64,000 nucleotides of DNA from Bacteroidetes oral taxon 274 str. F0058 (GTDB lineage Bacteria; Bacteroidota; Bacteroidia; Bacteroidales; Paludibacteraceae), in the NCBI GenBank assembly GCA_000163695.1, contig GG774890.1, positions 352,722-416,721 of the forward strand. The letters are read 5' to 3'. The position numbers and the translations under genes were made by a program. This document shows, piece after piece, positions 1-8,787 of this stretch. Position 1 is the first letter of the stretch, and every line of letters starts with the position of its first letter. Below the pieces are notes generated by a model that was not told where the DNA came from, ran no database searches, and saw nothing but the letters and a program-made list of their open reading frames with translations.

Positions 1-528
1 TGTCGGCTTGCCGCCTCGCTTGAGCTCGACCTCACACTTGCACGCGGTCTGAACTATTACACGGGTGCCATAATAGAGGTGAAGGCTCGTGACGTACAGA
101 TAGGAAGTATATCGGGAGGAGGCAGATACGACAACCTCACAGGAGTATTCGGATTGCAGGGTGTTTCGGGCGTAGGTGTCTCGTTCGGGGCAGACCGTAT
201 ATACGACGTGCTCGATACACTCGGACTGTTCCCAACACATTCGGCAGCCGCCACACAGATACTTTTCGCTGTGTTCGACGAAGAGGGACGCAAATATTCA
301 CTGCCAATAGTCCGAAGTATACGCCGAAAAGGTATTGCCGCCGAACTCTACCCCGACAATGCCAAGATAAAGAAGCAGATGCAGTATGCCAACGACAAAC
401 GCATACCATTTGTTGCTATCGTGGGCGACGAAGAGATAAAAAGTCATTCGGTGATGCTGAAAAATATGGAAACAGGTGAGCAAAAACTTGTGTCGATAGA
501 CAATATCGTACAAGAGATACGGTTGTAA
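1..528 (+). CDS. hisS: Histidyl-tRNA synthetase, C-terminal part (5' end outside window)
   Basis: Class II aminoacyl-tRNA synthetase that charges tRNA-His. The reading frame is open from base 1, so the gene starts before the window and only about 175 codons are seen. They contain the HisRS motif LARGLNYYTG (about residues 13-22 of the fragment), the motif 3 stretch GGGRYDNL followed by GVGVSFGADRIYDVL, and the C-terminal anticodon-binding alpha/beta domain. A GTG at 79 is internal and is not the start. The TAA stop shares one base with the ATG of the next gene (TAATG), so the deacetylase behind it is probably translationally coupled. Confidence 0.93.
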   Translation, partial: CRLAASLELDLTLARGLNYYTGAIIEVKARDVQIGSISGGGRYDNLTGVFGLQGVSGVGVSFGADRIYDVLDTLGLFPTHSAAATQILFAVFDEEGRKYSLPIVRSIRRKGIAAELYPDNAKIKKQMQYANDKRIPFVAIVGDEEIKSHSVMLKNMETGEQKLVSIDNIVQEIRL

Positions 529-1136
529 TGTTTGTAGAGAGGACAAATAAAATTTTACAATTATTCATACCTGCCATCTGGAATATAAAAGATGGTACGC
601 GGTCGATATATCTGACTTTCGACGACGGTCCCTGTCCCGAAGTAACGCCCAAGGTACTGGATATACTTGATAAATACAATATCAAAGCTACCTTTTTTTG
701 TGTGGGCGACAATGTCAGGAGACATCCTCAGATATTTGATTTACTGATAAAAAACGGACATCGAGTGGGCAACCATACGATGCATCATATCAAAGGGTTT
801 AATACCTCTTGTAACGAATACCTCAGAGATGTAGAGGAGGCTGGTACTGTGATTGACAGCAACTTGTTTCGCCCGCCATACGGACGCATAACATTGAGGC
901 AACTAAAAGAGTTGAAAAAACGATACAAAGTAATAATGTGGGACGTTATCACGAGAGATTACAACCCACGACTGAAACCCGATAAATGTCTGTCTATCGT
1001 CAAAAAATTCTCCAAACCGGGTTCTATAATAATTTTCCACGATTCGCAGAAATCGGCAGCCAATATGTTGACAGCTCTGCCTATGGCGATAGAATGGCTT
1101 ATAAAAGAGGGATATACATTTAAGACCATAGAATAA
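528..1136 (+). CDS. NodB-type polysaccharide deacetylase (CE4 family)
   Basis: A 202-residue single-domain carbohydrate esterase family 4 protein. All NodB motifs are visible: TFDDGP at 30-35 (catalytic base and metal Asp), H83 and H87 of the H-T/S-x-x-H metal site, RPPYG at 115-119, the MWDV segment near 138-140, and the catalytic His in IIFHDS near 171. Such enzymes remove N- or O-acetyl groups from peptidoglycan or other polysaccharides. No clear signal peptide is seen; a hydrophobic N-terminal stretch (LQLFIPAIW) might associate with membrane. The ATG overlaps the hisS stop, which fixes the start. The exact substrate cannot be told from sequence. Confidence 0.88.
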   Translation: MFVERTNKILQLFIPAIWNIKDGTRSIYLTFDDGPCPEVTPKVLDILDKYNIKATFFCVGDNVRRHPQIFDLLIKNGHRVGNHTMHHIKGFNTSCNEYLRDVEEAGTVIDSNLFRPPYGRITLRQLKELKKRYKVIMWDVITRDYNPRLKPDKCLSIVKKFSKPGSIIIFHDSQKSAANMLTALPMAIEWLIKEGYTFKTIE

Positions 1137-1192
1137 GGCGTATGGAAATATTCAATAAATATTTTGTCGGGAGTATATCCCGTATTTTTTTA

Positions 1193-1200
1193 TACCTTTG
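1193..1200 (+). promoter_or_regulatory. Bacteroidetes -7 promoter element (TACCTTTG)
   Basis: TACCTTTG matches the TAnnTTTG -7 consensus, 65 bases before the ATG of the oligopeptidase gene. A TTTTG lies further upstream (1162-1166), but at 26 bases its spacing is longer than usual. Confidence 0.55.
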
Positions 1201-1264
1201 TTGTCTCATTACTTACAGAGAAAAATAATAATTTAATTTGTTTCATATAGTAAAAGTAGTTTTT

Positions 1265-3388
1265 ATGAAAAAATTTTCAGTTTTAATTATGGCAACTGCA
1301 TTGTTGTTTGCCTGTGGGCAGAAGCAGCCCCGACAGGAGGCTATCGTATACCCCGAAACCGCCAAAACAGACTCTTTTCACGTCTATTACGGCGATACTG
1401 TGGCTGAGCCTTACGCTTGGCTCGAAAACGACACTTCTGCCGAAACCAAAGAATGGGTGGCAGCACAGAACAAGGTTACACAAGACTATCTGGCAAAGAT
1501 ACCGTTCAGAGAAAGCCTCAAAAATCGTCTTACGGAACTTGCCAATTACGAGAAAATCGGAGTACCCTTCATCGAAAAGGGCAAGTATTATTTCTTCAAA
1601 AACGACGGTCTGCAGAATCAGAGTGTTCTCTACGTAAAAAATACGCTCGACGGCGAAGCTCAGGTGTTGCTCGACCCCAATAAACTATCCGACGACGGCA
1701 CTGTGGCTCTCAAAGCTATCAAGTTTTCGAGAGACGGTAAGTATATGTCGTACGCGATATCTCGCTCCGGAAGCGACTGGGAAGAGATTTACGTGATGGA
1801 TCTTGCTACTCGCAGTCTGACGCAAGACAAGATAGAGTGGGCTAAATTTTCGTCCGTTTCGTGGTGTGGCAACGGATTCTATTACTCCGCATACGACGCA
1901 CCGAAGAAAGGCAAAGAGTTCTCTAACGTAAACGAATATCACAAGATTTTTTATCACAAAATAGGTACGGCACAGAGTGCAGACAAACTATTCTACGAAA
2001 ACAAGAACTATCCGAAACGTTTCTACTCGTCGTCCGTACCTGAGGAAGAAAACGCCGTATTCGTCTATGAAGGCGGTGCCGCCTTGGGTAACCGTCTATT
2101 CGTCCAAGACCTCAAGAAAACAGGCTCTAAGGTAGTGGAGATAGCTTCTGACGACTCTTACGATTATACCGTCGTAGATATGACCGGAAACACTTTCTAC
2201 GTGCTGACCAACTACAAAGCCCCCAAATACAAACTGATGAAGGGCGATATAGCGAACCCCAAAATCGAAAACTGGACAGACGTAATACCCGAGTCGGAAA
2301 ACGTGCTGCTATCGGCAGGTTTCACTAACGGCAAAATGATAGTGTCGTACGATAAAGACGCATCTGTACGCTCGTATGTGTATTCGGTAGATGGCAAACG
2401 TGAACGTGAGATAGAGTTCCCCACATTCGGTACAGCTTCGTTCAGCTACGACAAGAAAGAGAAAGAGATATTCTACGCTTTCACATCTTTCACCTACCCG
2501 ACGACAATCTTCAAATACGATATCGAAGCCAACAAGTCGGAGAAGTATATCGAACCGAAAGTGAAGTTCAACCCCGAAGATTATACTACCGAACAGCTCT
2601 TCTACACCTCCAAAGACGGCACACGCGTACCGATGTTTTTGGTTTATAAAAAAGGTTTGAAGAAAAACGGCAAAAACCCCACTCTGCTCTACGGTTATGG
2701 TGGGTTCAACATATCGCTTCGTCCCTCGTTCTCTACATTCCGTCTGCCTTTCATCGAAAACGGCGGCATATATGTGATGGCTAACCTCAGAGGCGGTGGC
2801 GAATATGGCGAAGAGTGGCACATAGCAGGCACCAAGATGAACAAACAGAACGTGTTCGACGACTTTATCGCTGCTGCCGAATTTCTCGTAAAAGAGAAAT
2901 ACACTTCTGCCGAGCACCTTGCCATCAACGGCGGCTCTAACGGCGGTTTGCTCGTGGGTGCCGTTATCAATCAGCGTCCCGACCTGTTCCGCGTAGCCAT
3001 ACCTGAGGTAGGTGTGATGGATATGCTGCGTTATCATCTCTTTACTATCGGTTGGAACTGGGCTTCAGACTACGGTCGCAGCGACGACTCACAAGAGATG
3101 TATCGGTATCTGAAAGCCTACTCGCCGCTTCATAACATCAAGAACGACGGTACGCCGTATCCTGCTATCCTCATCACTACCGCCGACCACGACGACCGTG
3201 TCGTGCCGGCACACTCGTTCAAATATGCCGCTCAGCTGCAAGCCTCCGATACGGGCGATGCTCCCAAGCTTATCCGTATCGACACCAAAGCCGGACACGG
3301 CGGCGGCAAGCCGATTACAAAGGTGATAGAGGAAGAGACCGACGTCTATTCGTTTATAATGTGGAATCTGGGAATGAAATACAAATAA
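1265..3388 (+). CDS. Prolyl oligopeptidase family serine peptidase (S9A), lipoprotein
   Basis: A 707-residue prolyl oligopeptidase: an N-terminal beta-propeller (about 50-430) followed by an alpha/beta-hydrolase domain. The catalytic triad is visible: Ser in GGSNGG (about 558), Asp in ADHDDRV (about 643) and His in KAGHGGG (about 678). It cleaves after proline in short peptides. The N-terminus has a lipoprotein signal ending in LFAC-G, so it is probably membrane-anchored in the envelope and helps peptide utilisation. I chose the ATG at 1265 over the upstream TTG-initiated frame (1238) because the signal peptide begins there (MKKFS). It is monocistronic: its own promoter lies upstream and a hairpin terminator follows. 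Confidence 0.92.
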   Translation: MKKFSVLIMATALLFACGQKQPRQEAIVYPETAKTDSFHVYYGDTVAEPYAWLENDTSAETKEWVAAQNKVTQDYLAKIPFRESLKNRLTELANYEKIGVPFIEKGKYYFFKNDGLQNQSVLYVKNTLDGEAQVLLDPNKLSDDGTVALKAIKFSRDGKYMSYAISRSGSDWEEIYVMDLATRSLTQDKIEWAKFSSVSWCGNGFYYSAYDAPKKGKEFSNVNEYHKIFYHKIGTAQSADKLFYENKNYPKRFYSSSVPEEENAVFVYEGGAALGNRLFVQDLKKTGSKVVEIASDDSYDYTVVDMTGNTFYVLTNYKAPKYKLMKGDIANPKIENWTDVIPESENVLLSAGFTNGKMIVSYDKDASVRSYVYSVDGKREREIEFPTFGTASFSYDKKEKEIFYAFTSFTYPTTIFKYDIEANKSEKYIEPKVKFNPEDYTTEQLFYTSKDGTRVPMFLVYKKGLKKNGKNPTLLYGYGGFNISLRPSFSTFRLPFIENGGIYVMANLRGGGEYGEEWHIAGTKMNKQNVFDDFIAAAEFLVKEKYTSAEHLAINGGSNGGLLVGAVINQRPDLFRVAIPEVGVMDMLRYHLFTIGWNWASDYGRSDDSQEMYRYLKAYSPLHNIKNDGTPYPAILITTADHDDRVVPAHSFKYAAQLQASDTGDAPKLIRIDTKAGHGGGKPITKVIEEETDVYSFIMWNLGMKYK

Positions 3389-3411
3389 TCACTCCCTCCG
3401 CTACGGACAAC

Positions 3412-3450
3412 AAAAAAAGGCTACTCTCAAAATGATGGGTAGCCTTTTTT
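3412..3450 (+). terminator. Intrinsic terminator of the oligopeptidase gene
   Basis: A-run plus GGCTAC (3419-3424), a 14-base loop, then GTAGCC (3439-3444) followed by six T. The flanking A and T runs can extend the stem, so it could also act on the opposite strand. Confidence 0.8.
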
Positions 3451-3641
3451 GACGTGATGGACAGAAATGTTGCTTAAAAGTTGCGTAAGCCCCTCGTTTT
3501 ATCTGTCTTTGCGAGGATTTGTCTGTTTGCCTTTACAGAAACATTATCAGTGCTTTAAGGTGTATTTTTAAAGATATAAGACATTGCTTCGGGGGCGATA
3601 GCGTTCCTGAGTTTTTGCTCTTTTGTGTGTTGTCAGACAAC

Positions 3642-4754
3642 TTATGATATTAATGTAATGCTCGTTTCATTGTCTAACACAGAAAAAAACGCTTTGTACT
3701 GACTCTGTACGGCTTCTGCATTTTCTTTTGGGCAAAGACCTATGAAATACTCATCGATGTCAATTTGATAAAGGGCAAATTCACTTTTTGCCGCCAAAAG
3801 CCTGAATACCTCATCAGGAGGTGTGTTGTTATCTATCTCCAAGTCTATTTCTGTGCCATTTAGTTGTTTGCTTAGTAGATTGTAGTTATATATCACGTCT
3901 TCTGCTGCTGAGTTCCAGTCAAGTTCCTCTAAGTAATCTGCCGCTATCATTTCTGAGAGGAATGCATCGAATACATCTTCTTCTCCCAATACACTTTTAC
4001 AGATTCTATTGGCTGTACGAGTAGGAATGGAGAGCAAGGAGGCTAATGACAGCCATTCTTTATTGAATTTTTTGGATATGGGAATATTTTTAGGTGCTAT
4101 ATCCCCTTTGCCTTCTTGTTTTTTCAATAAGGTGATTATTAAATCCTTGTAAACAGAAAGGCGTTTTTCGAGGCGCTCAATAGTACGACTATCGGTTACG
4201 GGTTCATTCTTCCCTATATAATCATACCATTTATGTCCTTTTTTGTCTGAGATATAATAGGCATATTGTACCCACTCACATTGGTCTTTGATACGACAGA
4301 TAGCATAGAATACATTCTCTTGGAGGTCTTCGAATATAATGCTTTGAGGGATAAGAATGTTGTGTCCTTGTATGGGCTCACTATCCTGCTCCGTATGAAT
4401 ATATACAATCCCAGAGGGATCTTTTTCGCTAAATCTTTCACCTAATAAGTTGATGTTATGGTCGTTTAGTTGGTCAAAGTGAGTCATTATGCTTTGGAAA
4501 TCCTCCAAAGGAAAGGGACTCCCTCCGATGCATTTTTCTTCAGCATAATAGCACGGACAGGAAATAGGTGTTTTTGGGGAGGTGGTTATTCCCAGCTTGC
4601 CGGATATTTTTTCTAAGATATTTTTTAAAAACACAGCTAAGTTTTTTTGTTTAAATAATTGATTGCGAGTTATTTGCGTGTTATATCTGTGTATTTTGAT
4701 AACATAATTGATTCCCTCAACCGTAAGGTTGATTTGGTCGCTGTTCCATAGCAT
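3642..4754 (-). CDS. Hypothetical protein, possible DUF6630-like C-terminal domain
   Basis: About 370 residues, soluble, with no signal peptide or membrane segment. I do not firmly recognise it. The N-terminal part carries a small Cys cluster (SCPCYYAEEKC, about residues 64-74 from the chosen start). The C-terminal third (a run such as LEELDWN, then FALYQIDIDEYFIGLCP) resembles DUF6630-type proteins of unknown function; this is from memory and weak. The start is uncertain: a TTG lies at 4769 and the first ATG at 4754; I give the ATG. The gene stands alone between a terminator and the gamma carbonic anhydrase-like gene, both of which are typical chromosomal genes. Its composition is more AT-rich than its neighbours. 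Confidence 0.6.
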   Translation of the reverse strand: MLWNSDQINLTVEGINYVIKIHRYNTQITRNQLFKQKNLAVFLKNILEKISGKLGITTSPKTPISCPCYYAEEKCIGGSPFPLEDFQSIMTHFDQLNDHNINLLGERFSEKDPSGIVYIHTEQDSEPIQGHNILIPQSIIFEDLQENVFYAICRIKDQCEWVQYAYYISDKKGHKWYDYIGKNEPVTDSRTIERLEKRLSVYKDLIITLLKKQEGKGDIAPKNIPISKKFNKEWLSLASLLSIPTRTANRICKSVLGEEDVFDAFLSEMIAADYLEELDWNSAAEDVIYNYNLLSKQLNGTEIDLEIDNNTPPDEVFRLLAAKSEFALYQIDIDEYFIGLCPKENAEAVQSQYKAFFSVLDNETSITLIS

Positions 4755-4881
4755 CAGTCGGGAGGACAAAAGTGTTGCTGTTTTTTGTAACTATTATTGG
4801 TATAACCAATGACTGACCCAAAAAATAGCCTCATTTTGTCCAGAATTACCCTTTAATTTATATCGTCGGGATCAATTCTCT

Positions 4882-5424
4882 TTACTCCGATATGTTTTTG
4901 CAGCCTTCGGGGTCGGCAAACCACGAAGCATACGTGGTGTAGTTGTGGGCGATTTTTTGGTTTATCTCTTTTGCCTGCTCGGGCTCGACTTTTTTGACGA
5001 ACTTAGCCGGCACTCCCGCCCAGATGGTGTTGGGCTCTATGACCGTATTAGAGAGTACCAGAGCATTTGCCGCCACGATAGCTCCTTCGCCCACGACGGC
5101 GTTATCGAGCACTACGGCACCCATTCCTATCAGAGCATAATCTTTGATGATGGCGCCGTGTACCACCGCATTGTGCCCGATAGAGACGAAATCGCCTATA
5201 TGTACCTGCGACTTCTCGTAGAGCGTGTGCAGCACCGCACCATCTTGAATGTTGACGTTATTGCCTATGCGAATGGAGTTTACATCGCCACGGAGTACGG
5301 CATTGAACCAAATCGAACAGTCGTTGCCCATCACTATGTCGCCTATTACTGTGGCATTCTCTGCCAAAAAACATCGGTCGCCCATCTTGGGCTCGATGCC
5401 TCTTACTGTTTTTATTAGAGCCAT
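4882..5424 (-). CDS. Gamma carbonic anhydrase-like / hexapeptide-repeat protein (YrdA/PaaY family)
   Basis: A 180-residue left-handed beta-helix protein built from hexapeptide repeats ([LIV]GxxxxI pattern through about residues 20-150), the usual length for this family. The metal-ligand histidines of gamma carbonic anhydrases are conserved: H66, H84 and H89 (GHNAVVHG). Family members bind zinc or iron as trimers; some hydrate CO2, others are thioester-related or of unknown activity, so catalysis is not certain. It is the last gene of a leftward group with rsmA and corA, starting 40 bases after the corA stop. Start is the ATG at MALIKTVRG. Confidence 0.85.
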   Translation of the reverse strand: MALIKTVRGIEPKMGDRCFLAENATVIGDIVMGNDCSIWFNAVLRGDVNSIRIGNNVNIQDGAVLHTLYEKSQVHIGDFVSIGHNAVVHGAIIKDYALIGMGAVVLDNAVVGEGAIVAANALVLSNTVIEPNTIWAGVPAKFVKKVEPEQAKEINQKIAHNYTTYASWFADPEGCKNISE

Positions 5425-5464
5425 ATCGTTATGTGTATGTATGTTTTTGATTGATTATTATTGT

Positions 5465-6412
5465 CTAAAACCATTTTTTCTTTTTGAAGAACCACAAGAT
5501 ACCCACTACACAAAGTATCATCAGTACTATCGAAAACAGTACTCCGTGTCGCCATTGCAATATCGAAAAGTCGGTGAAATTCATTCCATAGATACTTGCT
5601 ATCAGCGTAGGCGGCATAAATATTACCGATACGATGGTGAAAATCTTTATTATCTTGTTTTGCTGTATGTTGATAAGACCTATGATGGCGTCTTGCAGAT
5701 ACTCGAGCCTGTCGAACGAGAAGCGGGTGTGTTCGAAAAGCGAGTTTATATCCTTGATAATGATAGATAGCTTCGCTTTTGCCTCGCCCGGCATAAGTAC
5801 GCTTTTGAGCATATTGGAGCAGACACGCTGCTTGTCGACAATGTTTTCGCGTATTATCATCGTCTTTTCTTGTAGGTTTTTGACGGCTATAAGTGCGTCG
5901 TCGTCGGCATTGTCTTCGGTCTTTATCTCGTTCGAAAGTTCTGTTATCTGTCGAGCCATATCCTCTATCATATCGGCATCGTAATCGACACGGGTAGCGA
6001 GCAAATCTACAAAAATAGAGTACCCCGACAGATAGTTGCGAGGGTTGGCAAAAATCTTTTTCACTATCTCGTTGAATGAGTGCAGATGTTTGCTGCGTAC
6101 AGAGATGAGAATGCCGTTTTTCAGTATCAGAGAGACGGTCTCTTCTTCGAAGTTGTCGAGTAGGAATTGCGAATTGACTACGATGGAATCGGCTGTCTCG
6201 ATATAACGCGACGAAATCTCTATCTCTTCCATCTCTTCTTCTTCCTGAATATAGATTTTGAGGAACTGTTCGAGTTCGCTCTCTACCTCTACCGTTACGT
6301 CGTTGAGGTCTATCCAAAGGAAATTTTCGATTGGAACGGTCTTCACCGTCTCGATAGTGCGAGACATTTTTATGCGGTTATCTTCTTTGTAAAAAAATCT
6401 GAATTCTGCCAT
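5465..6412 (-). CDS. corA: CorA-family magnesium/cobalt transporter
   Basis: A 315-residue CorA/MIT-family divalent cation channel in the inner membrane. The large cytoplasmic N-terminal domain (1-250) is followed by two transmembrane helices at the C-terminus (about 254-274 and 288-308). The signature YGMNF is at about 275-279, at the end of the first helix where it forms the selectivity loop. A basic tail (KKKK) closes the protein. It transports Mg2+ and possibly Co2+ or Ni2+. It lies between rsmA and a carbonic anhydrase-like gene on the same strand, 61 bases behind rsmA, and is probably co-transcribed with them. Confidence 0.93.
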   Translation of the reverse strand: MAEFRFFYKEDNRIKMSRTIETVKTVPIENFLWIDLNDVTVEVESELEQFLKIYIQEEEEMEEIEISSRYIETADSIVVNSQFLLDNFEEETVSLILKNGILISVRSKHLHSFNEIVKKIFANPRNYLSGYSIFVDLLATRVDYDADMIEDMARQITELSNEIKTEDNADDDALIAVKNLQEKTMIIRENIVDKQRVCSNMLKSVLMPGEAKAKLSIIIKDINSLFEHTRFSFDRLEYLQDAIIGLINIQQNKIIKIFTIVSVIFMPPTLIASIYGMNFTDFSILQWRHGVLFSIVLMILCVVGILWFFKKKKWF

Positions 6413-6473
6413 ATCTTTATTTTCGTTTTTTCCAGAGAAACACTCCGCTAAAAGAATCGAGGCAGACTATTTC

Positions 6474-7262
6474 TCAGATTGATTGATTTTGAATGAGTTT
6501 TGTTATCTCTATAAACTGCTCTTGGCTTATCTGTTCGGGTCGTAGGTCGAACGTTTTGTCCGACAAGTCGGCGTTGAACGTTTTGAGCGAGTTGCGCATC
6601 GTTTTGCGTCTTTGGTTAAAGGCTGTTTTCACTATCGAGAAGAAGAGTCGTTCGTTGCAGTCGAGCGTTTGTTGCTCTTTTCTTGTCAGGCGAATAACAG
6701 CCGATTTGACCTTAGGCGGAGGCACAAACACTTGCTCGGAGACCGTAAAAAGATATTCTGTGCGGTAAAAAGCCTGCGTCAGAACACTCGTTATTCCGTA
6801 CACTTTATTGCCGTGTGTGGCACAGATACGCTCGGCGACTTCTTTCTGGAACATTCCCGCAAAGAAAGGTATTCGGCTTCGGTTGTCGAGTACTTTGAAG
6901 AGTATCTCGGTCGAGATATTGTACGGGAAATTGCCGACTATGCCGAAGGGCTCATCGTCGAATATTCGGTCGAAGTCGAATGTGAGGAAATCGTCTCTGA
7001 AGACTCTCAGCTGCGGATAGTGCTCACCGAGATAGGCACAACTCTCTTTGTCTATCTCTATTGCGAGCAGATTCGTATCATTTTTTTTCAAGAGAAACTG
7101 TGTCAATGCACCAGTGCCGGAACCGATTTCCAAAATATTTTTAATATTGTCGGGAATAGTTTCCGCTATTCGTTCGGCAATCCTGAGGTCTTTGAGGAAA
7201 TGCTGACCGAAATACTTTTTGGGTGTTACTCTCTGCACTGACAAAATTGTATTAGCATTCAA
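6474..7262 (-). CDS. rsmA: 16S rRNA (adenine1518-N6/adenine1519-N6)-dimethyltransferase
   Basis: KsgA/RsmA dimethylates two adjacent adenosines in the 3' hairpin of 16S rRNA using S-adenosylmethionine, a late 30S maturation step. The 262-residue product shows the family N-terminus KKYFGQHFLKD (15-25), SAM-binding motif LEIGSGTGALT (about 44-54), the catalytic NFPYNIS (about 112) and a helical C-terminal domain. There is no in-frame ATG: the frame opens with TTG (7262), and a TTG at 7244 or GTG at 7238 are possible. The last would give MQRVTPKKYFGQ, closer to usual family length. A TATCTTTG promoter element sits about 20 bases upstream. First gene of a likely rsmA-corA operon. Confidence 0.93.
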   Translation of the reverse strand: MNANTILSVQRVTPKKYFGQHFLKDLRIAERIAETIPDNIKNILEIGSGTGALTQFLLKKNDTNLLAIEIDKESCAYLGEHYPQLRVFRDDFLTFDFDRIFDDEPFGIVGNFPYNISTEILFKVLDNRSRIPFFAGMFQKEVAERICATHGNKVYGITSVLTQAFYRTEYLFTVSEQVFVPPPKVKSAVIRLTRKEQQTLDCNERLFFSIVKTAFNQRRKTMRNSLKTFNADLSDKTFDLRPEQISQEQFIEITKLIQNQSI

Positions 7263-7282
7263 AGAAAATTATAATTAACCCG

Positions 7283-7290
7283 CAAAGATA
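7283..7290 (-). promoter_or_regulatory. -7 element of rsmA promoter (TATCTTTG)
   Basis: On the minus strand TATCTTTG matches TAnnTTTG exactly; transcription would begin near 7277, giving a leader of about 15-40 bases depending on the rsmA start. Confidence 0.6.
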
Positions 7291-7406
7291 CAAAATAATT
7301 TCAGAATATCTCTGTGTCGGAGTTTAAAAAAAATTGGCTCGGATTATCACCACAGCCGAATGTAGCAACTGTTGTGCGGTGGTAGTATGTCAGTTTCGGA
7401 TAAATT

Positions 7407-8078
7407 TTACTGTTTGTCGAACGCCGTCCAAAGTTTGTCTGTCGGCAGCGGTGCGGTGATAACGACAAGTTCTTTGCGTACGGGGTGTACGAACTCCACA
7501 CTGCGGGCGTGTAGCGATATACCGCCGTCGGGGTTGGAGCGTGGAGCACCGTATTTCAAATCGCCTTTGATGACGGCTCCCACAGCAGCCAGCTGGCAAC
7601 GTATCTGATGATGTCTGCCTGTGTGTAAATCCACTTCGAGCAGAGTATAACGTTCTGATTTGCCTATCGTAACATAATGTAGGACAGCGAGTTTGGAGTC
7701 CTTTTTTTCGGTCGTGTAGGCATACGATTTGTTTTGTTTCTCGTTGCGGACGAGATAGTGCTTCAGGGTAGCCTCCTGCTCTTGGGGCGGTTTTACGACT
7801 ATTGCCCAATATTTCTTTTTTATCTCGTGCCCTCGGAGCATTTCGTTGAGGCGTGCAAGTGCTTTGGAGGTCTTGGCAAAGAGTACTACGCCCGATACGG
7901 GTCTGTCGAGGCGGTGTACTACGCCGCAGAATACATTGCCAGACTTGGAGTATCGCTCTTTGAGATACTCTCTGACGGTGTCTACCAATGGTTTGTCGCC
8001 TGTCTTGTCGCCCTGTACTATATCGGAGGAGCTTTTGTTGATGGCAATTATGTGATTGTCTTCGTATAATATTTCCAT
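7407..8078 (-). CDS. RluA-family pseudouridine synthase
   Basis: A 223-residue RluA-type enzyme that isomerises uridine to pseudouridine in rRNA or tRNA. The catalytic motif HRLDRPVSG is at 55-63, with D58 the nucleophile; GRHHQIR, the second family motif, is near 155. There is no N-terminal S4 domain, so it belongs to the short RluA/RluC-like group; the RNA target cannot be read from the sequence. I chose the ATG at 8078 (MEILYEDNHII) over an upstream frame opening inside the preceding gene. It starts 22 bases after the universal stress protein gene and is the third gene of the truB operon. Confidence 0.88.
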   Translation of the reverse strand: MEILYEDNHIIAINKSSSDIVQGDKTGDKPLVDTVREYLKERYSKSGNVFCGVVHRLDRPVSGVVLFAKTSKALARLNEMLRGHEIKKKYWAIVVKPPQEQEATLKHYLVRNEKQNKSYAYTTEKKDSKLAVLHYVTIGKSERYTLLEVDLHTGRHHQIRCQLAAVGAVIKGDLKYGAPRSNPDGGISLHARSVEFVHPVRKELVVITAPLPTDKLWTAFDKQ

Positions 8079-8100
8079 TGTTAGCCTACTTTTTAGATTG

Positions 8101-8781
8101 TCAGTCGCAGAGAGCATATAGGTCTGCACGCGGATTTATCAGTAAAATAGGTACTTGTGCGGTTTTTAGTATTTTCTTCTCTTTTGAACCGAAGATTATA
8201 TCGTCGAGACCGTATTCGCGCGAAGCCGATATTATTACCATATCTACATTGTCGCCTACGGCGGCTATCGCTGCTTCCGACTCGACGTCATAACTGCCTT
8301 TATTTGCCTGATGTATAGTGTATTGTAGTGAGAACGAGTCGAACAGTGTCTGTGCCTGATTGATGGTTTCTTGGGCTTTATCGCCGTAATCTTTTGGTTT
8401 GTAGACTGTTATGTTCGAATTGCAGAAACGTCCGAAAGCCGAAGCAAAAGGTATTTTTTCTTTATCTTCGACCAAAAACGTTATCGGCAGCGATATTTTA
8501 TCGATACGGAATGCCTGTTGTGGGCGGATAAACAGATACGGTACGCGGAGTCCTCGGCACAGATTAAGATACTGCTGTATGTGTTTTTTGTCGGTGAGTT
8601 CGATTATTAGCAGCGAGGCGTCTTCGTCTTCCAAATGCTTGGCAAAATCGTCGGCGGACGTGTTTTTGTCGGCACTTATGCTGTCTGTTTCGTGTTTGAA
8701 AGCCGTTGCCAACTCTCTTGCCCACGTCGATATACTGTCGGACTGTGTGTCTTTGTCTTGTAATACGAATATTTTTCTCAT
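8101..8781 (-). CDS. Universal stress protein (UspA-like) family
   Basis: A 226-residue protein. The C-terminal half looks like a Usp fold, with the ending FGSKEKKILKTAQVPILLI corresponding to the family's nucleotide-binding G-x-S-x-x-x tail and the final beta strand; the N-terminal half is a more degenerate, probably second Usp-like domain. ATP-binding residues are not clearly complete, so it may be a non-nucleotide-binding variant. It sits between truB (6-base gap) and the RluA-family gene, inside a pseudouridine synthase operon; why a stress protein is placed there is not evident. Start is the ATG of MRKIFVLQD. Confidence 0.75.
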   Translation of the reverse strand: MRKIFVLQDKDTQSDSISTWARELATAFKHETDSISADKNTSADDFAKHLEDEDASLLIIELTDKKHIQQYLNLCRGLRVPYLFIRPQQAFRIDKISLPITFLVEDKEKIPFASAFGRFCNSNITVYKPKDYGDKAQETINQAQTLFDSFSLQYTIHQANKGSYDVESEAAIAAVGDNVDMVIISASREYGLDDIIFGSKEKKILKTAQVPILLINPRADLYALCD

Positions 8782-8787
8782 CGGATT

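Noticed and set aside
2309..3037. 242-codon minus-strand frame opposite the prolyl oligopeptidase
   Set aside because: Antisense shadow; no promoter or recognisable domain.
5415..6317. 300-codon minus-strand frame overlapping corA in another frame
   Set aside because: Arg/Gln/Asp-rich, low-complexity shadow of corA; corA shows the GMN motif and membrane helices.
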